Positions 35,373 through 45,705 of a DNA stretch of 64,000 bases are shown here, one piece after another. The first letter of the stretch is position 1; each line of letters begins with the position of its first letter. The stretch lies in contig JAFIGV010000030.1 of assembly GCA_017849575.1 (NCBI GenBank), positions 1 to 64,000 on the forward strand, in the 5' to 3' direction. Made by a program: the position numbers and the translations under genes. Origin of the DNA: Flavipsychrobacter sp. (GTDB lineage Bacteria > Bacteroidota > Bacteroidia > Chitinophagales > Chitinophagaceae). Under the pieces are notes generated by a model. That model was not told the origin of the DNA, searched no databases, and saw nothing but the letters and a program-made list of their open reading frames with translations.

Positions 35373-37430
35373 ATGAACTTCAATCTTTACTCAAAATTCC
35401 TGTTTGTCCTTTCTATTCTTTTTTCTTTTGTCAAAAACATAGAGGCGCAAACCTATTGCACGCCGTCGTTTCCGGGCGGTGTCAGTGCAATTACAAAGGT
35501 GCAGTGGGGCACGATGTCCAATACAAGTTCCGGAGCAAGTTTACTGGGCTTTGAAGATTTTACCGCCAATGCAGACACAATTACGGGAGGTGATCTTGTG
35601 ATGGCGATAGAGGGGTTAACTAACGCCAATGCAACCGATTCACTCTATGCCTATTTTGACTGGAAAGGCGACGGCAGCTTTGCTGACTCAATTGATTCTT
35701 ATTTTTTGGGGGTTGTTCACAATACGGGCAATACACCGGCACCGTTTACCGTAAGTTTGATCATTGCAGCCCCGGCAGATTCGTTGCCACAAAGTGCCTA
35801 TTCCCTGCGTTTTCGGGTGATGAAGAAGCAAGGGATGGCGCCTTCGTCATGTAACGCCTCCGGCATTGGACAGGCCGAAGACTATAGCATTTTATATCTA
35901 CCTGGAACAAAGTGTGACAGCTTGATGAACGCAGGTACCCTCACGCTGATACCACCGTCTCAAAATTCCGCTTGTGATATAAACATAGTAAATATTGGGT
36001 ATAGTACCAGCTATGGCATGAGATGGCAGTGGGAATCGAGCCCTTTTGGCGTCAATTTGTTTCAACCCATCATTGGAGCCAATTTCCCTAACTACTATGC
36101 ACCCGCAGATGTTTATAGTTACAAGGACTATCGTGTTATTGCGACCTGCACCGACACTGGGAGCTTCATTGTATCTGCTCCCGTTTCGGTTAATGGTCCG
36201 ACATTGTATTACAGCTCAACGCTACTTTGCCTCGGAGAAACTTTGCTTGTCAATTTTGGCGATCCAAGTTGCGTCAGTACAATAGTAGGACCAAACAACC
36301 TTTCAACCACACTAAGCTTTTCCATACCTAATATATCGTTCGCAAACGAAGGTTGGTACGTGCGCACTACGGTCATGAGTCAATGTGTTAACACCTTCAT
36401 AGATTCTTTTTACGTGGATGTATCCAACTGCGCAGACTCTGTATGGCCGGGAGATGCCAACAACGACCTGATTGTAGATAATGCAGACATCTTGCAGCTC
36501 GGGTTGGCTATGGGAAATACGGGGTACCCAAGATTGATTCACGATACCGCATACTACGCACAACACGCATACGACTGGGCAACCTCGTATAATGGTGTAA
36601 ACGCAAAACATGCTGACTGCGATGGTAATGGCACTGTCTTGCTGACTGATACGATGGCTATACATTCCCACTATGGGATGCCCCACCCAAAAACCACACC
36701 CGCGCCGCACGCCAAAGTGAGCAGCTTCCCGGATTTGTACTTCGACATAGCCAACGCTCCTATTGTCACCGGACAAAACACTATTCCCCTAATGCTGGGA
36801 AGCGCTACACTGCCCATGAATAATTTTTATGGCATTGCCGCCAAAATAAAAATCTCCGGCCTTACGCTGAATACCCAGGCAACAGTTACTCCGGTCAGCT
36901 CCTGGATCAACTTCCCGCTTACCTTCCAAAGAAACGTAGGAAATGAGCAGGACGATATTGCCCTTTGCAAAACAGATCATCAAAACAGCTCCGGCTACGG
37001 ACAGCTTTGCCTGCTCCATTTTAACCTTCCCTCCGGGCATTCCGGCGACTCGATAAAACTGCAACTGGATGATGTACGCCTTGTAGATGCTTCCGGAAAT
37101 GTTTTGACAGACTACAACATAATAGACCTGAGTGCGATGATTGATGACCCTACCTCTGTTCGTTCACTCAGCACGCTGTCTTATGCAGCAGTCATTCCCA
37201 ATCCATCGGGTCGGGACGCCACACTGCAGATCAATACTAACGAACCTGCCAGTGTGCACCTAACCCTTGCGGATGCCACCGGAAAGCAACTTTGGGAAAA
37301 CACTTTGCCGAAAGCGCAGGGCTTACAAAACGTAAACCTGCCCGGACACCCGACACCAGGAATGTATTTTATCAGGCTGGATGTGGACGGTGCAAGAGGG
37401 CAGACCCTGAAGTGGGTGAAACAACAGTAG
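35373..37430 (+). CDS. Secreted GEVED/dockerin-like T9SS protein, paralogue C
   Basis: A 685-aa protein. Signal peptide to about residue 25 (…FSFVKNIEA-Q), then a GEVED domain ('YCTPSFPGGVSAITKV', 'YAYFDWKGDGSFAD', 'GIGQAEDYSI'), an Ig-like section with paired Cys (about 190-350), a dockerin-type pair of Ca2+-binding loops (about 355-440; 'GDANNDLIVDNADIL' and 'HADCDGNGTVLLTDT'), a cohesin-like or beta-sandwich stretch, and a T9SS type A sorting domain ('VIPNPSGRDATLQI', 'GMYFIRLDVDG'). Predicted extracellular adhesin. It is followed 101 bases later by a close relative of the same size. Confidence 0.9.
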   Translation: MNFNLYSKFLFVLSILFSFVKNIEAQTYCTPSFPGGVSAITKVQWGTMSNTSSGASLLGFEDFTANADTITGGDLVMAIEGLTNANATDSLYAYFDWKGDGSFADSIDSYFLGVVHNTGNTPAPFTVSLIIAAPADSLPQSAYSLRFRVMKKQGMAPSSCNASGIGQAEDYSILYLPGTKCDSLMNAGTLTLIPPSQNSACDINIVNIGYSTSYGMRWQWESSPFGVNLFQPIIGANFPNYYAPADVYSYKDYRVIATCTDTGSFIVSAPVSVNGPTLYYSSTLLCLGETLLVNFGDPSCVSTIVGPNNLSTTLSFSIPNISFANEGWYVRTTVMSQCVNTFIDSFYVDVSNCADSVWPGDANNDLIVDNADILQLGLAMGNTGYPRLIHDTAYYAQHAYDWATSYNGVNAKHADCDGNGTVLLTDTMAIHSHYGMPHPKTTPAPHAKVSSFPDLYFDIANAPIVTGQNTIPLMLGSATLPMNNFYGIAAKIKISGLTLNTQATVTPVSSWINFPLTFQRNVGNEQDDIALCKTDHQNSSGYGQLCLLHFNLPSGHSGDSIKLQLDDVRLVDASGNVLTDYNIIDLSAMIDDPTSVRSLSTLSYAAVIPNPSGRDATLQINTNEPASVHLTLADATGKQLWENTLPKAQGLQNVNLPGHPTPGMYFIRLDVDGARGQTLKWVKQQ

Positions 37431-37531
37431 CGGAGCATCCGTTGCGTAAGACCGGCAGTGCGTACTTTCAAAAGTGCTGCTGCCGGCCTTAAAACATACA
37501 CTATCTTTATCATACCAAAATCTTATGATTC

Positions 37532-39586
37532 ATGAAATCGAAATTTTACCTCACAGCAGTTCATACTCTTTTACTCATGCTTGCCTATTCGATGACGCAG
37601 GCACAAACCTATTGTACACCATCATTTCCGGGTGGCGTAAGCGCGATTACCACAGTAAAGTTTGGCACATTGTACCATACGAGTGCGGCGACAAGCAGCA
37701 CAGACTATGAAGATTTCAGTGCGCTGGCGGACACGGTTATGAGTGGCAATATTGAATTGATGGTATTGGGCAACACAGGCGGCAACTACACCGATTCGGT
37801 ATATGCTTATTTCGACTGGAATGATAATGGAAGTTTTGCTGACCCTGGAGAAGCTTATACGGTGGGGGCAATCACAAACTCAGCGGGCAACAATATTGCA
37901 GAGGGTGCTTATAAGTTGATTGTTCCTCCTGCAGCAAGTTTACCGATAACGGGCTTCAACCTGCGCATCCGGATTGAAAAAAAGAGAAATGGTGGTGGAT
38001 CGGCTTGCAACAGTACAGGCATCGGTCAGGCCGAAGATTACGACGTGTTTTTTACCCCTATTTATCCTTGCGCCGGCTGGCCTCTTGCAGGGACGATTAC
38101 ACTAATTTCGTCCAATCCCTGCGGAAACGCTCCTTTTATGATCGTTGACAGTGGCTACACCTATCAGTACGGTATTAGTTGGCAATGGGAAGCCAGCCCT
38201 ACTGGTAGTATTTTTTGGTCTCCGATACCAGGTGCAACGCAGCCAACTTATATATCTGCGGGCGTAGTTGGGCCTGAGGACTATAGTATTGTAGCAACCT
38301 GCGCTAATGCCGGCGGATTCGATTTATCAAATGTTGTCACAGTGGGCAGTTTACAAACCACTCTTACCAGCAATTCACCGGTGTGCACGGGTTCCCCGAT
38401 CATCGTCCAGATGAGCACATGTGCGAACTGTGTGGTAACGATTAACGGACCGACTAATTTTACGGCCGCTCAGGGCTTCACCATTCCCAACGCATCACTG
38501 GCCAATGATGGATATTATTATTTCACCGTTACCAACCCAAATTGCAACAGCAGCAATCTCGATTCGATTTATGTGGATGTCTCTAATTGCCAGGATTCGG
38601 TTTGGCCGGGCGATGTCAATCATGACTACATTGTAAACAATCTCGACGCCCTCGATCTTGCCTTGCAATACGGTAAAACGGGGTACGCTCGGCCCTTTGC
38701 CAGCTCCAACTATGTAGGACAATACTGCGCAGACTGGTCCAGCTCAGTGAATGGCGTGAACGGTAAGCATGCCGACTGCAATGGAGATGGCACGGTGAAT
38801 CTGAACGACACCTTACCAATCAGCCAGTACTATAACCTGCCTCATCCTAAACAGACACCGGTGCCCGGAGCCAAAATAAGCAGCCTTCCCGATCTGTACT
38901 TTGACATTTCCAACGCACCGATAAAAACCAGAGCTAATAGTGTCCCCGTGGTTTTCGCGAGTTCCTGGCAGCCGGTCAGCAACTTTTACGGAATGGCCGC
39001 AGAGGTAAAGTTAACCGGAGTGAGCCTGAATACACCGTTAACCATCACCCCAACCAGCAATTGGATCAACTACGGATTGAAATTTCAAAAAAGCATCGGC
39101 AACGAACAAGACGACATAGCGCTATCCAAAACAAACGGAATGAACAGTTTTGGCTGGGGTACTATGTTTACCGTCAATTTCGACATACCTGCAGGCTTTA
39201 GTGGCGACTCCGTAAAACTGTATCTTGATCATGTAACCCTTGTGGACGCTTCCGGAACGGTCCTGACTGACTACAACCTGCTGGAACTCGATGCCATGAT
39301 TGATGACCCGACCGCCATCACAGACATTACCCGGTACGGAAACGCGGCAATTCTTCCCAATCCTTCAGCACAGGAAGCCACGCTGCGATTCACGGTTACA
39401 GAACCTGAAAATCTTGAAATAACGCTTACGGACGCAGCAGGAAAGGTGCAATGGAAAGAAATGCTAAGCCAGGCAAAAGGTTTACAGCACGTTGCCCTTC
39501 CACAACACCTTGCCTCCGGAATTTATTTCTTAAAAATTACCAACGAAGGCAAGGCTACACAGACGCTGAAATGGATAAAACAATAA
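37532..39586 (+). CDS. Secreted GEVED/dockerin-like T9SS protein, paralogue D
   Basis: A 684-aa protein colinear with the previous gene: signal peptide (…MLAYSMTQA-Q), GEVED domain ('YAYFDWNDNGSFADPGE', 'GIGQAEDYDVF'), Ig-like section, dockerin-like loops ('GDVNHDYIVNNLDAL', 'HADCNGDGTVNLNDT'), beta-sandwich, and T9SS sorting domain ('ILPNPSAQEATLRF', 'ASGIYFLKITNEG'). Similarity to paralogue C is clear over the full length but lower than between A and B, so this duplication is older. Extracellular structural or adhesive function is inferred. Confidence 0.9.
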   Translation: MKSKFYLTAVHTLLLMLAYSMTQAQTYCTPSFPGGVSAITTVKFGTLYHTSAATSSTDYEDFSALADTVMSGNIELMVLGNTGGNYTDSVYAYFDWNDNGSFADPGEAYTVGAITNSAGNNIAEGAYKLIVPPAASLPITGFNLRIRIEKKRNGGGSACNSTGIGQAEDYDVFFTPIYPCAGWPLAGTITLISSNPCGNAPFMIVDSGYTYQYGISWQWEASPTGSIFWSPIPGATQPTYISAGVVGPEDYSIVATCANAGGFDLSNVVTVGSLQTTLTSNSPVCTGSPIIVQMSTCANCVVTINGPTNFTAAQGFTIPNASLANDGYYYFTVTNPNCNSSNLDSIYVDVSNCQDSVWPGDVNHDYIVNNLDALDLALQYGKTGYARPFASSNYVGQYCADWSSSVNGVNGKHADCNGDGTVNLNDTLPISQYYNLPHPKQTPVPGAKISSLPDLYFDISNAPIKTRANSVPVVFASSWQPVSNFYGMAAEVKLTGVSLNTPLTITPTSNWINYGLKFQKSIGNEQDDIALSKTNGMNSFGWGTMFTVNFDIPAGFSGDSVKLYLDHVTLVDASGTVLTDYNLLELDAMIDDPTAITDITRYGNAAILPNPSAQEATLRFTVTEPENLEITLTDAAGKVQWKEMLSQAKGLQHVALPQHLASGIYFLKITNEGKATQTLKWIKQ

Positions 39587-39648
39587 AGACAGAGCCTTCA
39601 GATCCGTTTGCTTAACAAATCCTTCCATGATAAATTAATATCTGGAAG

Positions 39649-39656
39649 TATTTTTG
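39649..39656 (+). promoter_or_regulatory. Candidate -7 box for tamB (TATTTTTG)
   Basis: An exact TAnnTTTG, 25 bases before the first codon of the open tamB frame (39674). No -33 match is obvious. Confidence 0.3.
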
Positions 39657-39730
39657 TAGCTAACGCTTGGTAAATATTTCTGGCACTGGCTCGACTCCTT
39701 AAAATACTGCGCAATCTTGTCCTGATAATT

Positions 39731-42700
39731 TTGGGCGTTTTTTTGCTGCTGGTGCTGCTGGTAAACCTGACGCCGGTACAAAACTATCTGGCCAAAAAGG
39801 CTACAGAAATGCTGGCAGATAAGCTAAAAACCAAAGTGAGCCTGCAACATGTGCGGATTGACTTCCTCAATCATGTGCTCATTCAGGGGCTTTATATCGA
39901 AGACCATGCAGGAGATACACTTCTGTATGCAGGAGAGGCAAGGGTGCGCATTACAGACTGGTTTGTACTCAGGAAAGACAAGCCTGTACTCCACTATATC
40001 GGACTGCACCATGCCTATGGACATCTTTACCGCACGGCAAAATCGGGCGACTGGAATTATCAGTTCATCATTGATGCTTTTGATAACGGCAAGAAATCCA
40101 CAAAAAAGCAGCAAAATGAATTTGAGCTTGACCTGGAGAAAGTAGATATCGGGAATGCGCGCTTCCATATGGACGATGCCTGGGTGGGCAGCGATTTTGA
40201 TATTGACCTGGGAAATGTTCAGATCAGCGCCGACGATATTGACCTTAAAAAGAAAAGAGCAGAACTCAATTCAATACTGATTGAAAATGCGCAGGTAGCC
40301 CTTCGCGATTATGATGGCGGAAGGCCGCCGCGCCCACGAAAGAAAACCACCGGAATTGACACCACTGCATTCAATACTGAAAACTGGTTTATTGCGGCAA
40401 AAAAACTGACCCTGCACAACGGCGGTTTTCGGCTCGATGCTACGGAACGTGCTGCCTATCCTGATGAATTTGACCCCGCGCACATCGACATCACGGACAT
40501 CAACATTGAAGTAAAAAACGTGAGCATTGTAAAAGATACGATCAAAGGAAAAATAGAAAGACTTGCTGCAAAAGAGCGCTCCGGCATCCGTATCAAAAAA
40601 TTCAGCGCCGACGTAACGGTGTCGCCCAATGCATCCATTTGCGACCATCTTTACCTGGAAACCAACAACAGCAAGCTGCACAATTATTACGCGATGCATT
40701 ACGATCGCTTTCCTGATTTCACGGATTATATCCATAAGGTTGTGATGACAGGTCGGTTGCAAAACAGTACGGTGGACGCCCGCGATGTGGCTTATTTTGC
40801 CCCCGTACTGAAGGAGTATCCGACTATCGTGCATTTATCCGGAAATGTAGAAGGCACGGTGGACCGGCTGGTGGGGAAGGACCTGCATGTTACCAATGGA
40901 AGCACCTTTGTAAAAGGCGATCTTAGTATGACCGGACTACCGGACATCTACAGCACCTTTATCAGTTTCCAGAACGGCGAAATCTTCACGACGAACCATG
41001 ACATTCTGAAATATGCGCCGCAACTCCGTGACAACCCCTCAGTAGCTGTAGAAAAGTTGAACTACCTCCACTACACAGGGGACTATATGGGATACATCGG
41101 GAATTTTGCGGCAAACGGTACGCTGGAAACCAACCTCGGCAAGCTGCTCTCGAACATTACGCTTCAGGTGCCGGATATGAACAGCAACCGGGCGGTATAT
41201 TCCGGCAAGGTTTCTACAGAGGGTTTCAGCATCGGCGAACTCCTGAGACAACCCCTGCTGGGTGAAATTGCCTTCAATGCAAACGTGAGCGGCACCGCAT
41301 TCGACCCCGAGCATGCCGCTGTAAAGATCAAAAGCTTTATCAACTACTTCGACATTAACGACTACAGGTATCATAACATCACGGCTGAAGGCACGCTTGA
41401 AAAAAAGAAATTTGACGGCGACCTGATTGTGGATGACCCGAACCTGGCGCTGGCCTTTTATGGAAGCATCGATTATAACGACAAGGAGCTCGATATCAAT
41501 GCCAAGGCCAACCTGCTGAAGAGCGATCTGAAAGCGCTCAACATTACCCGCGACTCTATGCTGGCCAATGCTGACTTCGACCTGAACTTTGTAGGCAACA
41601 GTATTGACAGCTTTCTCGGTTATGCAAAATTTTACAACATCAACCTTATCCGGAATGCCCACCGCCTTGATGTTGATTCGATAGACATTCAAGCATCGAG
41701 AGAAGACGGTCAAAAATTACTGGTCATAGAAAGCAATGATATTTCCGGTCGTATCAAAGGAAACTATCAGCTTTCCACGCTGGCCCGATCCGTGCAGTTT
41801 TACATTTCCGGCTATCTGCCCAATTACATACAAGCCCCTACCCGCTATTCGCCCGATCAGGATCTTCGGTTCAACATTACTACACGCGGCATCGACAGCT
41901 TGTTTGCCGTATTGCTTCCATCGGTGCGCGGCTTCAGCAACGCCACGCTTAGCGGCTCGCTCAACACGGCATCCCAGCAGCTTTCCCTAAATCTGAATGT
42001 CCCCTACGGAGGGATTTCGGGTATTAACCTGCATCATCTTCGGCTTGATGGCACGGGAAACTTCAATGCGCTCCGGCTACGGGCAGATGTGGAAGATTTT
42101 GAAGTCGGGAACGACATTCTGCATGCGGCGATGTCTGTACAGACACAGGTAGGTAATGATTCCATGCGGTTTAATGTAACCACTACTTCGCCCAATGCAT
42201 TCGGCACGGTGAACATCAGCGGTAGCGCTGTGGCCAGCGGCGATTCGCTATACCTGAGTCTGCGGCCCTCAGAGTTTTACCTCAATCAGTACCGTTGGGA
42301 AATTCCGGAAGGCAATCGCTTTGTATTCAGCAAAGACTATCTGCTGATCCGCAACCTTTATCTACAATCAGGACAACAACAAATAACCGCGTACACCGCC
42401 GACGAATACAACAGCCAGTCGCTGACGGTAAAAGTGAAAGACCTCGACGTAGCCATGCTGGGCAATCTTGCCGGAATAGCCAGTTATCAGCCTTCAGGTA
42501 AAATCAATGGCACCGTATCGTTCGAACAGCTTTTTAAAGGCATGATGATGGACGGCAGCCTGCAGGCCACACAGGTGGTACTGGGTAAGGACACGCTGGG
42601 CACGATAAAACTTGCCGGACGTTACGATGGCAAGAAAAAGATCATTAGTCTCGATCCACAGACCGTTGTGTTTTATCAGGGGTCAATGATTCGCGCCGCG

Positions 42701-44458
42701 GGCAGCATGTCGTTCGACAGCACCAATGATCAGCGCCTCGACGGATATCTGCAATTTACAGATGCAAATCTGGGTTGGCTTAGCCCGCTTACCACGGGTT
42801 TTTTGAGCAATATGAGCGGCACCGTAAATGGCGCTATCAACATTGGAGGATCGGCGGCAAGCCCGGATGTAAACGGCGAAATCGCACTGGCAAGGGTGGG
42901 AACAAAAGTAGATATCATCGGCACCTATTACCGGATACCTTCAGCCCGGCTGAAAGTAACCAACAAATCCATTGAGTTTGGCCGCATCACCATTTATGAT
43001 ATTGACGACCGTACGGCGTTGCTCACCGGTGGAATTGCCCACGACCGCTTCCGGAATATGCGGTTCAATCGCGTTAACCTACAGTCGAACGAGTTTCAGG
43101 TATTGAATCTGAAAGACTATGAAAACAGCAGCTTCTATGGCAACCTCGTAGCCAATGTGGAAGGCATGACCATCAGCGGACCTTTCGACGATATCAGAAT
43201 GACGATAACAGCAGCACCGGCGCAACGATCGCACATTTTTATACCCGTAAAAACCACCTCCGACATTGGATCCTACAGCTATGTAAGTTTCAAAACCCTC
43301 GATACGACTCAGGTCCTCACAAAAAAGAACAAAAACAAATTTTCGCTTACGCTCATCGGCAAGATGAACCCGCTTGCAGAAATGACCCTTGTCCTCGATC
43401 CTTCTACCGGCGACAGGATCAATGCCCGGGGGAATGGGGTCATCACGCTCAATGTACCTTCTGATGATGACATAAAAATGTATGGGAACTATGAGATAGA
43501 CGAAGGAGATTACACCTTTACACTCAAACAGCTCTACTTCCGCAGAAACTTTGTGATTACCTCAGGCAGCAAAATCGGTTTCAACGGACTGATGTCAGCG
43601 ACCAACCTGAACATCAATGCGATTTATTCTACCCGCGCCCGCCTTATAGACCTGCTGCAGGAAAATGAAAAACTGCTGATGCCAGACAATGAACTGCGCG
43701 ATGCCAAAACGCAACAGGCGGTCAATGTGCTGCTCACCATGACAGGTTCTTTGAACGAACCCCACTTTAATTATAAAATAGACCTTCCGGAAAAACGATC
43801 CGAAGGAACCTATGCCTACAGCAAACTGAAGCGCATCAATCAGAGCGATCGTGAGTTGCTCGATCAGGTAGCCTCGCTGCTCATTATCAATACCTTCATT
43901 CCGCCCGAAGGAATAGGGGGAGCAACGGCGGCTACCGGTGCTGTAAACAACATTAGCGAAATCGTTTCGACCACAGCCTCCACTCAGCTAACGAATATTG
44001 TAAACAAATTGCTGGGCGATCCTAACCTATCGATCGAACTGAAGTATAAGAATTACAATCTCAGCGATCCTTCAATTTCGGGAGGAGTAAACCGAAACGA
44101 ACTGACTTTTGGCATCCGGAAAAATCTCTTCAACGACAGGCTTATTGTAGAAGTCGGCAGCGCGTATGATTGGGGAAGGCCCACGTCATCCAATTCCAGC
44201 ACCAGCAACCTGAACCTTGCGGGCGATTTCAGAGTGCAATACCTACTCACCACTGATGGCCGTGTTCGCTTCAATGCCTTCCGCACCAGCAATTACGACG
44301 TGCTTGTGGATAGAAATATCTGGCGGGGTGGTATTGGTTTGTCGTACCGAAAAACCTTCAATAATCTCGGAGAACTTTTTAGTGGAAAAAGGAACCTGAA
44401 ACTTAATGAAGAACCGGCGGTAACCGACACGACAACACAGAGTCGCGGTACCTGGTAG
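39731..44458 (+). CDS. tamB: TamB-like translocation/assembly module protein (DUF490)
   Basis: A protein of at least 1575 aa: N-terminal membrane anchor, long AsmA/TamB-like beta-taco repeats and a C-terminal DUF490 domain (about residues 1150-1500; 'GNYEIDEGDYTFTLKQLYFRRNFVI', 'LNINAIYSTRA'). TamB spans the periplasm and moves phospholipids or helps outer-membrane protein assembly. The start is uncertain: the first usable codon in the given frame is TTG 39731, which cuts the anchor in half. The frame is open back to 39674 (stop TAA at 39671), adding a basic, hydrophobic stretch ending …ARLLKILRNLVLIIL that fits the usual family N-terminus but offers no ATG, only CTG at 39680 or 39686, or ATA. 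Confidence 0.88.
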   Translation: MGVFLLLVLLVNLTPVQNYLAKKATEMLADKLKTKVSLQHVRIDFLNHVLIQGLYIEDHAGDTLLYAGEARVRITDWFVLRKDKPVLHYIGLHHAYGHLYRTAKSGDWNYQFIIDAFDNGKKSTKKQQNEFELDLEKVDIGNARFHMDDAWVGSDFDIDLGNVQISADDIDLKKKRAELNSILIENAQVALRDYDGGRPPRPRKKTTGIDTTAFNTENWFIAAKKLTLHNGGFRLDATERAAYPDEFDPAHIDITDINIEVKNVSIVKDTIKGKIERLAAKERSGIRIKKFSADVTVSPNASICDHLYLETNNSKLHNYYAMHYDRFPDFTDYIHKVVMTGRLQNSTVDARDVAYFAPVLKEYPTIVHLSGNVEGTVDRLVGKDLHVTNGSTFVKGDLSMTGLPDIYSTFISFQNGEIFTTNHDILKYAPQLRDNPSVAVEKLNYLHYTGDYMGYIGNFAANGTLETNLGKLLSNITLQVPDMNSNRAVYSGKVSTEGFSIGELLRQPLLGEIAFNANVSGTAFDPEHAAVKIKSFINYFDINDYRYHNITAEGTLEKKKFDGDLIVDDPNLALAFYGSIDYNDKELDINAKANLLKSDLKALNITRDSMLANADFDLNFVGNSIDSFLGYAKFYNINLIRNAHRLDVDSIDIQASREDGQKLLVIESNDISGRIKGNYQLSTLARSVQFYISGYLPNYIQAPTRYSPDQDLRFNITTRGIDSLFAVLLPSVRGFSNATLSGSLNTASQQLSLNLNVPYGGISGINLHHLRLDGTGNFNALRLRADVEDFEVGNDILHAAMSVQTQVGNDSMRFNVTTTSPNAFGTVNISGSAVASGDSLYLSLRPSEFYLNQYRWEIPEGNRFVFSKDYLLIRNLYLQSGQQQITAYTADEYNSQSLTVKVKDLDVAMLGNLAGIASYQPSGKINGTVSFEQLFKGMMMDGSLQATQVVLGKDTLGTIKLAGRYDGKKKIISLDPQTVVFYQGSMIRAAGSMSFDSTNDQRLDGYLQFTDANLGWLSPLTTGFLSNMSGTVNGAINIGGSAASPDVNGEIALARVGTKVDIIGTYYRIPSARLKVTNKSIEFGRITIYDIDDRTALLTGGIAHDRFRNMRFNRVNLQSNEFQVLNLKDYENSSFYGNLVANVEGMTISGPFDDIRMTITAAPAQRSHIFIPVKTTSDIGSYSYVSFKTLDTTQVLTKKNKNKFSLTLIGKMNPLAEMTLVLDPSTGDRINARGNGVITLNVPSDDDIKMYGNYEIDEGDYTFTLKQLYFRRNFVITSGSKIGFNGLMSATNLNINAIYSTRARLIDLLQENEKLLMPDNELRDAKTQQAVNVLLTMTGSLNEPHFNYKIDLPEKRSEGTYAYSKLKRINQSDRELLDQVASLLIINTFIPPEGIGGATAATGAVNNISEIVSTTASTQLTNIVNKLLGDPNLSIELKYKNYNLSDPSISGGVNRNELTFGIRKNLFNDRLIVEVGSAYDWGRPTSSNSSTSNLNLAGDFRVQYLLTTDGRVRFNAFRTSNYDVLVDRNIWRGGIGLSYRKTFNNLGELFSGKRNLKLNEEPAVTDTTTQSRGTW

Positions 44459-44461
44459 CCC

Positions 44462-45643
44462 TTATTCCACCACACCGAAATACCCTTCAAGCCGGCGTGC
44501 AATAACGTTCCAGTCGAAGCGAGTGCGCACTACCTCCCGACCTTTTTCTCCCACTGTTCGGCGGAGCTCTTCAGAGGCAAGCAACGAAATGACCGATGCG
44601 GCGAAAGCTTGTTTGTCCGTTTGCATGATCGCTCCTTCGCCACTCTCAATGCCGAGCCCGCCAAAACCTATGTGAGAACACACCACAGGTACGCCCATGG
44701 CCATGGCTTCGAGCACTTTGTTTTGAGTACCGGCCCCAAACCGAAGCGGAGCCACTACCACACTGGCATCTGCATATACTGCTGCCAGATCTTTTACGAA
44801 CCCTGTCACCACCACCGATTCACTGGCCAGAGCCGTCACTTTTTCTACGGGTCGCTGACCTGCTATCACGAATCTTACGTCCGGGAAACGTGCCCGTATC
44901 AACGGCAATATTTCTTCCACAAAATATACTACCGCATCTACGTTGGGTGCGTAGTCCATATTGCCTGTAAACAACATCGTATGACGGTGCGTATAGTCGT
45001 GCAACGATGCATTGAAGGTCTCCAGATCTACACCGTTGGGCAGCAAAGCCACATGCTGCACCTTGTGTGTAGTCCTCAGGTAGTCCATGTCTTCCTGCGA
45101 GCAGACCAACGACAGCGGATAGGCCCTGAGCATCTTGCCTTCGAACCGAAGCAATCTTTTCTGCTCCATATTTTCGAAGGCCGCTCTTATCCAGCCTCGC
45201 TTAATCTGCTTGCGTCGTTCCCAGTAAAGAGAAAAGGCATCGGGAAGATCAAGAATCCTGCGCGCATCAACCGGCCTGTCGAGGTATGGAGCCATGCGGA
45301 GATGCTGCACATGTATGCCGTCGAAATGATGTTGTGCCAGCAAGCCTTCCAGTTTGCGCCTCATGGCTGCGCTCCGAAAGTAAAGCACCTGTACGGGTTC
45401 CGGATTCCAGAGTGCCTGCAGGCAGCTCAGGGCCGAGAGCCATTTGGGGCGGTGTACCAGATGGACGGTAGTGAAAATTTCCCGGAGGGCATCGCCATAG
45501 GCCTTGTCTTCCTCTGTTTCGGTAAATGTGAGCAGATGAAGTTCATGATGTTTGCAGAGCCTTTTGGCCAGATTATAAATCTTCAGTTTGTCGCCACGAT
45601 AGGGAGGGAAGGGGATTCTGTTTGCGAGAAAAAGAAGTTTCAA
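44462..45643 (-). CDS. Glycosyltransferase family 4 protein
   Basis: A 393-aa GT-B glycosyltransferase. The N-terminal 'LFLANRIPFPPYRGDKLKIYNLAKRL' is the nucleotide-free half; the C-terminal half has 'LLFTGNMDYAPNVDAV' and the donor-binding 'LRFGAGTQNKVLEAMAMGVPVVCS' with the Glu of the E-x7-E motif. It resembles the sugar transferases seen in exopolysaccharide (EpsH/XrtA-type) clusters. The sugar and acceptor are unknown. It converges on tamB with a 3-base gap and starts 62 bases downstream of ribBA in the same direction. Confidence 0.9.
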   Translation of the reverse strand: MKLLFLANRIPFPPYRGDKLKIYNLAKRLCKHHELHLLTFTETEEDKAYGDALREIFTTVHLVHRPKWLSALSCLQALWNPEPVQVLYFRSAAMRRKLEGLLAQHHFDGIHVQHLRMAPYLDRPVDARRILDLPDAFSLYWERRKQIKRGWIRAAFENMEQKRLLRFEGKMLRAYPLSLVCSQEDMDYLRTTHKVQHVALLPNGVDLETFNASLHDYTHRHTMLFTGNMDYAPNVDAVVYFVEEILPLIRARFPDVRFVIAGQRPVEKVTALASESVVVTGFVKDLAAVYADASVVVAPLRFGAGTQNKVLEAMAMGVPVVCSHIGFGGLGIESGEGAIMQTDKQAFAASVISLLASEELRRTVGEKGREVVRTRFDWNVIARRLEGYFGVVE

Positions 45644-45705
45644 GGCAATTTGATTTTAATTACGACGGGTATAAGCCCGCCGGGCAAATATCCTTCGAAA
45701 TAGGG

